A stretch of 10,332 nucleotides of DNA. Origin: Chloroflexota bacterium. GTDB taxonomy: Bacteria; Chloroflexota; Limnocylindria; QHBO01. A program made the translations under genes and the position numbers. The stretch lies in assembly GCA_005882055.1 (NCBI GenBank), contig VBGQ01000128.1:1-10332 (forward strand), written 5' to 3'. How positions within the stretch are numbered: the stretch's first letter is position 1; each line of letters starts with the position of its first letter. Below are positions 6,981 through 10,332 of this stretch, in pieces. The notes beneath the pieces were generated by a model, which made no database searches, was not told where the DNA came from, and saw only the letters and a program-made list of their open reading frames with translations.

Positions 6981-7361
6981 ATGGATTGGAAACTCGAAGT
7001 GGTCGTGATCCCGGTCTCAGACGTGGATCGGGCGAAGGACTTCTACGCGGAGAAGCTCGGCTTCAACGTCGACGTCGACAATCGGGTGGGCGAAACCTTC
7101 CGCAACGTGCAGCTGACGCCGCAGGGCTCCGCATGTTCTGTGACCATCGGGACCGGCCTGACGCCGGGCCTGCAGCTGGTGGTGGCCGATGCCCAGGCGG
7201 CTCGCGCCGAGCTGGTCGGACGTGGCGTCGATGTCAGCCAGATCCAGCACATCGAGGACGGCGTTTGGGCCGATGGACCGGGCGGCCCCTGGAACACCTT
7301 CTTCTTCTTCGTCGATCCCGACGGCAACAGCTGGGCGGTCCAGGAGAAGCCGGGCATGTGA
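6981..7361 (+). CDS. VOC-superfamily (glyoxalase/bleomycin-resistance fold) protein
   Basis: This 126-residue single-domain protein has the paired beta-alpha-beta-beta-beta repeats of the vicinal oxygen chelate fold. The first half runs LEVVVIPVSDVDRAKDFYAEKLGF and the second is marked by GLQLVVADAQAARAELVGRGVDV and FFFFVDPDGNSWAVQEKP. The final Glu of AVQE is the usual last metal ligand. The first-strand position that is often His is occupied by hydrophobic residues here, so metal binding is uncertain. The link between the repeats (IGTGLTPGLQLVV) looks somewhat shorter than in many relatives. A strong AGGAGG (6968-6973) lies 7 nt before the ATG, and the gene starts 33 bp after iolB, so it is probably third in the operon. 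Specific function is unknown; small-molecule isomerase, lyase or detoxification roles are all possible. Confidence 0.85.
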   Translation: MDWKLEVVVIPVSDVDRAKDFYAEKLGFNVDVDNRVGETFRNVQLTPQGSACSVTIGTGLTPGLQLVVADAQAARAELVGRGVDVSQIQHIEDGVWADGPGGPWNTFFFFVDPDGNSWAVQEKPGM

Positions 7362-7387
7362 CCCGGCATCCCGCGCGCCCGCGTCAG

Positions 7388-7427
7388 CTCCGGATGTGAC
7401 GCCGGAGTCTCCTTACCGTCCAAGGAG
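7388..7427 (+). terminator. Two adjacent hairpins after the VOC gene, possible terminator
   Basis: CTCCGG (7388-7393) pairs with CCGGAG (7402-7407), and immediately afterwards CTCCTT (7409-7414) pairs with AAGGAG (7422-7427), each a 6-bp stem with a 7-8 nt loop. They begin 26 nt past the VOC stop, before a convergent gene. There is no U-run, so intrinsic termination is not assured. Confidence 0.3.
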
Positions 7428-7513
7428 GACCGATCTGGGGGTGGTGCTCCGCCGTTCCCTGTCGGTTTGTGACCGAGGACGCACACTGTCTCCACGGAAC
7501 CCCTCGCTCGCAC

Positions 7514-7549
7514 CTGGGCGGACCGCTGGGTGGACCGCTGGGTGGACCG
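7514..7549. repeat. Three tandem copies of a 12-bp unit
   Basis: CTGGGCGGACCG is followed by two exact copies of CTGGGTGGACCG with no spacer, and a further TGGG trails the third copy. The array sits in the 264-bp convergent intergenic region (7362-7625), where no convincing gene was found. Confidence 0.85.
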
Positions 7550-7581
7550 TGGGAGATCCTGGCTGCACACCCCGGGGAGGG

Positions 7582-7604
7582 GCCTGAACGCAGGGAGCTC
7601 AGGC
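7582..7604 (-). terminator. Hairpin downstream of the dehydrogenase gene
   Basis: GCCTGA (7582-7587) and TCAGGC (7599-7604) form a 6-bp stem with an 11-nt loop about 21 nt past the minus-strand dehydrogenase stop. It lacks a U-run, so it is only a weak candidate for ending the phosphotransferase operon. Confidence 0.25.
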
Positions 7605-7625
7605 GACTCCAGCTTTGGGAACGGG

Positions 7626-8705
7626 TCACCCCGCAGGGTTGGGCTCGATGACCACCTTGATACCCTCGCCGCGCTCGACGATCTGGATTGCGTCCGCGAC
7701 TCGGTCGAGCGGAAGGCGGTTGGTCAGCAGATCGGCCACGGGAACCTGTCCGGACGCGATCAACTCGAGAGCCTCGCGGTTGTGGCGTGGAGCTGACCCG
7801 TAGGCGCCGACCACCGCGAGCTCCCGGTAATGGATCAGGTTGGAGTCGCTGTGGATGATCGGATCATCCTTGGGCAGCCCCCCGAACAGGCTGACGCGCC
7901 CTCGCGGCATCGCCATCGCCAGCGCCTGCTCCTGCGCCGGCTTGGACGCGGCGGCGGTGATGACCACGTCGGCGCCACGCCCGCCCGTCAGGTCGAGGAC
8001 CGCGGCAATCGGATCGGTGGTCGAGCCGTCAATCAACGTATCCGGCTGGACACGAGAGGCCAGCTCCAGACGCGACGGATTCACGTCGATCAGCACGACC
8101 TGAGCAGCGCCGCGCGCCCGCGCCAGCCGCACGTGCAGGCAGCCAATCGGCCCGGCCCCCACAACCACGACCGCATCGCCCTCGTGCACATCAGCCAGCT
8201 CCTGGCCGTTTAGCACGCAGGCGAGTGGCTCGGTGACCGCCGCCTCGGCGGCGGTCACGTGCTCCGGGATGCGATTGACGCCGTCCACAGCGAGGACCTT
8301 GGCGGGGACGCGCATGAATTCCGCGAACCCACCGTCGTAGTGGTAGCCGATCGACTCCAGGTGCTCGCAGACGGTCTGGAACCCGCGACGGCACTGGAAG
8401 CACTCGCCGTCGGGAATGGCGGCAATGACCTGAACGCGATCACCCACGCTCCAGGCGTCGACCCCCGCTCCGACCTCGATGATCTCCCCGGCGACCTCAT
8501 GGCCCATGACTCGAGGGAGCGTGATGTTGGCATGGCCGTAGTGAAGGATCTTGACGTCGGTCCCACAGGTTCCGCAGGCAAGGACGCGGATGACCAGGTC
8601 GCCCGCGCCGGCTTGCGGCTCGGGAAGCGGCTCGAGCCGGAGGTCACCCGGCGCGTGCAGGCGTGCTGTCTGGATGGCTCGTCTCCTTGGCTTCTTGGGG
8701 TGCAT
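7626..8705 (-). CDS. Zinc-type medium-chain polyol (or polyol-phosphate) dehydrogenase
   Basis: This medium-chain dehydrogenase has up to 359 residues. Catalytic-site features are Cys44 in ACGTCGTD, His69-Glu70 in MGHEVAGE and Glu159 in TEPLAC. The Rossmann motif GAGPIG is at 183-188, and Asp at the end of the next strand (VLIDVN) favours NAD over NADP. In the structural-zinc lobe the pattern Cys-x2-Cys-x2-Cys-x7-Cys has Asp99 at the first position, then Cys102, Cys105 and Cys113. It is last in the phosphotransferase operon and overlaps the IIA gene, so the substrate may be a polyol phosphate, as for galactitol-1-phosphate and arabinitol-phosphate dehydrogenases in this superfamily (inference). 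ATG at 8705 lacks a ribosome site. A good AAGGAG lies 8 nt before an in-frame ATC at 8675, from which the protein would read like a typical family N-terminus. Confidence 0.88.
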   Translation of the reverse strand: MHPKKPRRRAIQTARLHAPGDLRLEPLPEPQAGAGDLVIRVLACGTCGTDVKILHYGHANITLPRVMGHEVAGEIIEVGAGVDAWSVGDRVQVIAAIPDGECFQCRRGFQTVCEHLESIGYHYDGGFAEFMRVPAKVLAVDGVNRIPEHVTAAEAAVTEPLACVLNGQELADVHEGDAVVVVGAGPIGCLHVRLARARGAAQVVLIDVNPSRLELASRVQPDTLIDGSTTDPIAAVLDLTGGRGADVVITAAASKPAQEQALAMAMPRGRVSLFGGLPKDDPIIHSDSNLIHYRELAVVGAYGSAPRHNREALELIASGQVPVADLLTNRLPLDRVADAIQIVERGEGIKVVIEPNPAG

Positions 8706-9135
8706 CGTTGAGCGCCGGGGCCAGGACCGCGAGCACCACGTCAGGATCGGTGGCCTCCCGCAGCTGGATCGCCTGGTCCGGCTCGATCAGGATGTTCGCC
8801 AGGCTGGCCAGAATCTCGAGATGCGCGTCGTCGCGTGCGGCGATACCAATGCACACGAAGACACGATCCTCGCCCCAGTCGACGCCCTCTGGGAACTGGG
8901 CGAAGGAGAGCGCAGTCCAATGGATGAGCTCTCGGCTCTCATCGGTCCCGTGCGGAATGGCAAAGCCCTCGCCCACCGAGGTGGACATGCCGCGCTCGCG
9001 CTCGAGCATGGCATCCGCGTAGCCGATCTCCACCGCCCCGAGCTCCTCGAGGATGCGACCCGTCGTCCGGATCGCATCCTCCTTGGAACCGGCGGCCAGA
9101 CCGAGTCGTATGGCCTCGCGCGGCAGGACGTCCAT
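8644..9135 (-). CDS. PTS mannitol-type EIIA component
   Basis: This 163-residue cytoplasmic phosphocarrier of the mannitol/fructose EIIA family receives phosphate from HPr on His62, in GEGFAIPHGTDES, and passes it to EIIB. Other family blocks are an N-terminal segment with KEDAIR, the AMLERERGMST segment, and FPEGVDWGEDRVFVCIGIAARDDAHLEILASLANIL. Length is slightly above the usual 145-150 because of a C-terminal tail ending in PARAG that overlaps the next gene. ATG at 9135 is chosen over the upstream open frame because homology begins there, with a weak AGGGCAGG just before it. It follows the IIB stop by 7 nt, and the genes run IIC, IIB, IIA, dehydrogenase in transcription order. Confidence 0.92.
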   Translation of the reverse strand: MDVLPREAIRLGLAAGSKEDAIRTTGRILEELGAVEIGYADAMLERERGMSTSVGEGFAIPHGTDESRELIHWTALSFAQFPEGVDWGEDRVFVCIGIAARDDAHLEILASLANILIEPDQAIQLREATDPDVVLAVLAPALNDAPQEAKETSHPDSTPARAG

Positions 9136-9142
9136 GCCTGCC

Positions 9143-9451
9143 CTACGTCTCGATCGCCGTGCCGGAACGCAGCGCTTCGGCGACCCGGGCGAAGACCGGA
9201 TCGCCGATGAACACGTCGAACGCCACCACCGGGTGTCCCGGCGCAACCTGCCTGGCGCGCTCGGCGAGCGAGCGATGACAGATCACCAGGTCCGCATCCG
9301 CCGGGATTCTGGACACGGAGGTGTGCTCGACCGTCACTGGCAGGTCCTTGAGCTGTTTCTTCAGCTGGGACACCACCAATGCGCTGCTGCCCATGCCGGC
9401 CTCGCAGGCCAGCACGATCTTGTGGACGTCCGCGGCCGCGATACTGCTCAT
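9143..9451 (-). CDS. PTS mannitol-type EIIB component
   Basis: This 102-residue stand-alone EIIB domain of the mannitol family accepts phosphate from EIIA on Cys16 in VLACEAGMGSSA, the P-loop-like signature of lactate/mannitol-type IIB proteins, and transfers it to the sugar alcohol bound by EIIC. A second block, ADADLVICHRSLAERARQ, matches the central part of the domain. ATG at 9451 overlaps the IIC stop as ATGA, implying coupled translation with IIC. In enteric bacteria IIC, IIB and IIA are fused in MtlA; here all three are separate proteins. Confidence 0.92.
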   Translation of the reverse strand: MSSIAAADVHKIVLACEAGMGSSALVVSQLKKQLKDLPVTVEHTSVSRIPADADLVICHRSLAERARQVAPGHPVVAFDVFIGDPVFARVAEALRSGTAIET

Positions 9452-10332
9452 GCGGCCGTTCCAGCCGGCTCGGAGACCGACTGGCTCACTTCGGAAGTCT
9501 CCGTCTCGCGAACGGTGGCGCGCAGCAGGGCCGCGGCTACCGCGAAGGTCACGATGCAGCCCACCGTGATACCAGCCAGGGTCGAGAAGATGCCGCCCGG
9601 TGGGGTCATCGCCAACTCGGCGAAGATGCTCCCAGGCGATGGTGAAGCCACCAGGCCGCCTCCCGTCGCGACGAAGGTCGCGATCCCCGAGGCGCCGCCC
9701 AGGATCATGGCCACGATCAGGATCGGGCGCACCAGGACATACGGGAAGTAGATCTCGTGGATCCCGCCGAAGAAGTGGATGATGATCGCGCCCGGCGCTG
9801 ATGCGCGCAGACCCCGTGGGCCAAACGCCCAGTAGGCGAGGAGCAACCCAAGCCCGGGGCCCGGGTTGGTTTCGAGCATGAACATCAACGATTTGCCGGC
9901 CTGGGTCACCTGCTGCACCCCGATGGTATCGAGCACGCCGTGGTTGATGGCGTTGTTCAGGAAGAGGACCTTCCCCGGCTCGATGAAGATCGAGACGAGC
10001 GGCAGGACGCCCAGCTTCACCGTCCCCTCGACAACGCTGCGCAGGAAGGTCGAGAGCCCGTCAACGACTGGTCCGATGGCGAGCAGCCCCAGGATGGCGA
10101 GCACGGCGCCAAGGATGCCGAGCGAGAAGTTCGCGACCAGCATCTCGAACCCGACGGCCACCCGGTCCTGGGTGGCCCGATCGAACTGCTTGAGCAGCCA
10201 GGCGGCGAGCGGTCCCATGATCATGGCGCCCAGGAACATCGGGACCGAGCTGCCGACGACGACGCCCGCGGTGGCGATGGCCCCGATGACGGCACCTCGG
10301 TCGCCGTGGACCAGGCGCCCGCCGGTGTAGCC
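9448..10332 (-). CDS. PTS mannitol-type EIIC permease (N-terminus cut by window edge)
   Basis: This is the membrane channel of the phosphotransferase system; 294 residues are visible and the frame stays open at the right edge. It begins GYTGGRLVHGDRGAV and contains several hydrophobic segments and highly conserved mannitol-IIC blocks: SIFIEPGKVLFLNNAINHG, LLETNPGPGLGLLLAY-like (here LMFMLETNPGPGLGLLLAYWAFG) and FFGGIHEIYFPYVL, the last carrying the essential His-Glu motif. The C-terminus ends after a final transmembrane helix with a short tail, so it is not fused to IIB. Only the first 40-60 residues appear to be missing. The exact sugar alcohol cannot be told from these motifs; mannitol, arabinitol or another hexitol are all possible. 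Confidence 0.93.
   Translation of the reverse strand, partial: GYTGGRLVHGDRGAVIGAIATAGVVVGSSVPMFLGAMIMGPLAAWLLKQFDRATQDRVAVGFEMLVANFSLGILGAVLAILGLLAIGPVVDGLSTFLRSVVEGTVKLGVLPLVSIFIEPGKVLFLNNAINHGVLDTIGVQQVTQAGKSLMFMLETNPGPGLGLLLAYWAFGPRGLRASAPGAIIIHFFGGIHEIYFPYVLVRPILIVAMILGGASGIATFVATGGGLVASPSPGSIFAELAMTPPGGIFSTLAGITVGCIVTFAVAAALLRATVRETETSEVSQSVSEPAGTAA

Noticed and set aside
7384..7651. Short open frames on both strands in the 7362-7625 gap
   Set aside because: They are low complexity, driven by the 12-bp repeat, overlap each other and the dehydrogenase end, and lack ribosome sites or recognisable sequence.

Overview
The window is a high-GC, densely packed bacterial catabolic region with overlapping start and stop codons. 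It suits a high-GC actinomycete or a soil-type Chloroflexota lineage. The sequence alone does not settle the taxon, and no rRNA, tRNA, insertion sequence, phage gene or CRISPR array was seen.

Region 1 (1-4787, minus strand) reads right to left from a divergent promoter. It holds an acetolactate-synthase-like ThDP enzyme in the iolD role, a TIM-barrel iolE-type dehydratase, an inositol-2-dehydrogenase-like oxidoreductase (iolG), and a lipoprotein substrate-binding protein of a sugar ABC importer cut by the left edge. The iolD-like gene has a frameshift plus an apparent loss of about 24 codons near 4400. The iolE-like gene appears to lack about 25 codons near 2250. This is either decay of the operon or local assembly error.

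Region 2 (4788-4968) is the divergent control region. It contains two sites close to the LacI-family operator consensus, about 102 bp apart, one in front of each arm.

Region 3 (4969-7361, plus strand) holds a transaldolase-family protein, iolB (5-deoxy-glucuronate isomerase) and a small VOC/glyoxalase-fold protein. The transaldolase homologue keeps the Schiff-base lysine but has Gln where classical transaldolase has Glu, as in fructose-6-phosphate aldolase.

Together regions 1-3 look like a myo-inositol cluster: import, oxidation (IolG), dehydration (IolE), ring opening (IolD) and isomerisation (IolB). The usual late genes iolC (kinase), iolJ (aldolase) and iolA (semialdehyde dehydrogenase) are not in the window. 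The transaldolase homologue is therefore a candidate for an alternative late step.

Region 4 (7362-7625) is a convergent intergenic stretch with short hairpins and a 12-bp tandem triplet. No convincing gene was found in it.

Region 5 (7626-10332, minus strand) is a mannitol-type phosphotransferase system encoded as separate IIC (cut by the right edge), IIB and IIA proteins, followed by a zinc-type medium-chain polyol dehydrogenase. It probably takes up and oxidises a sugar alcohol whose identity cannot be read from the sequence.
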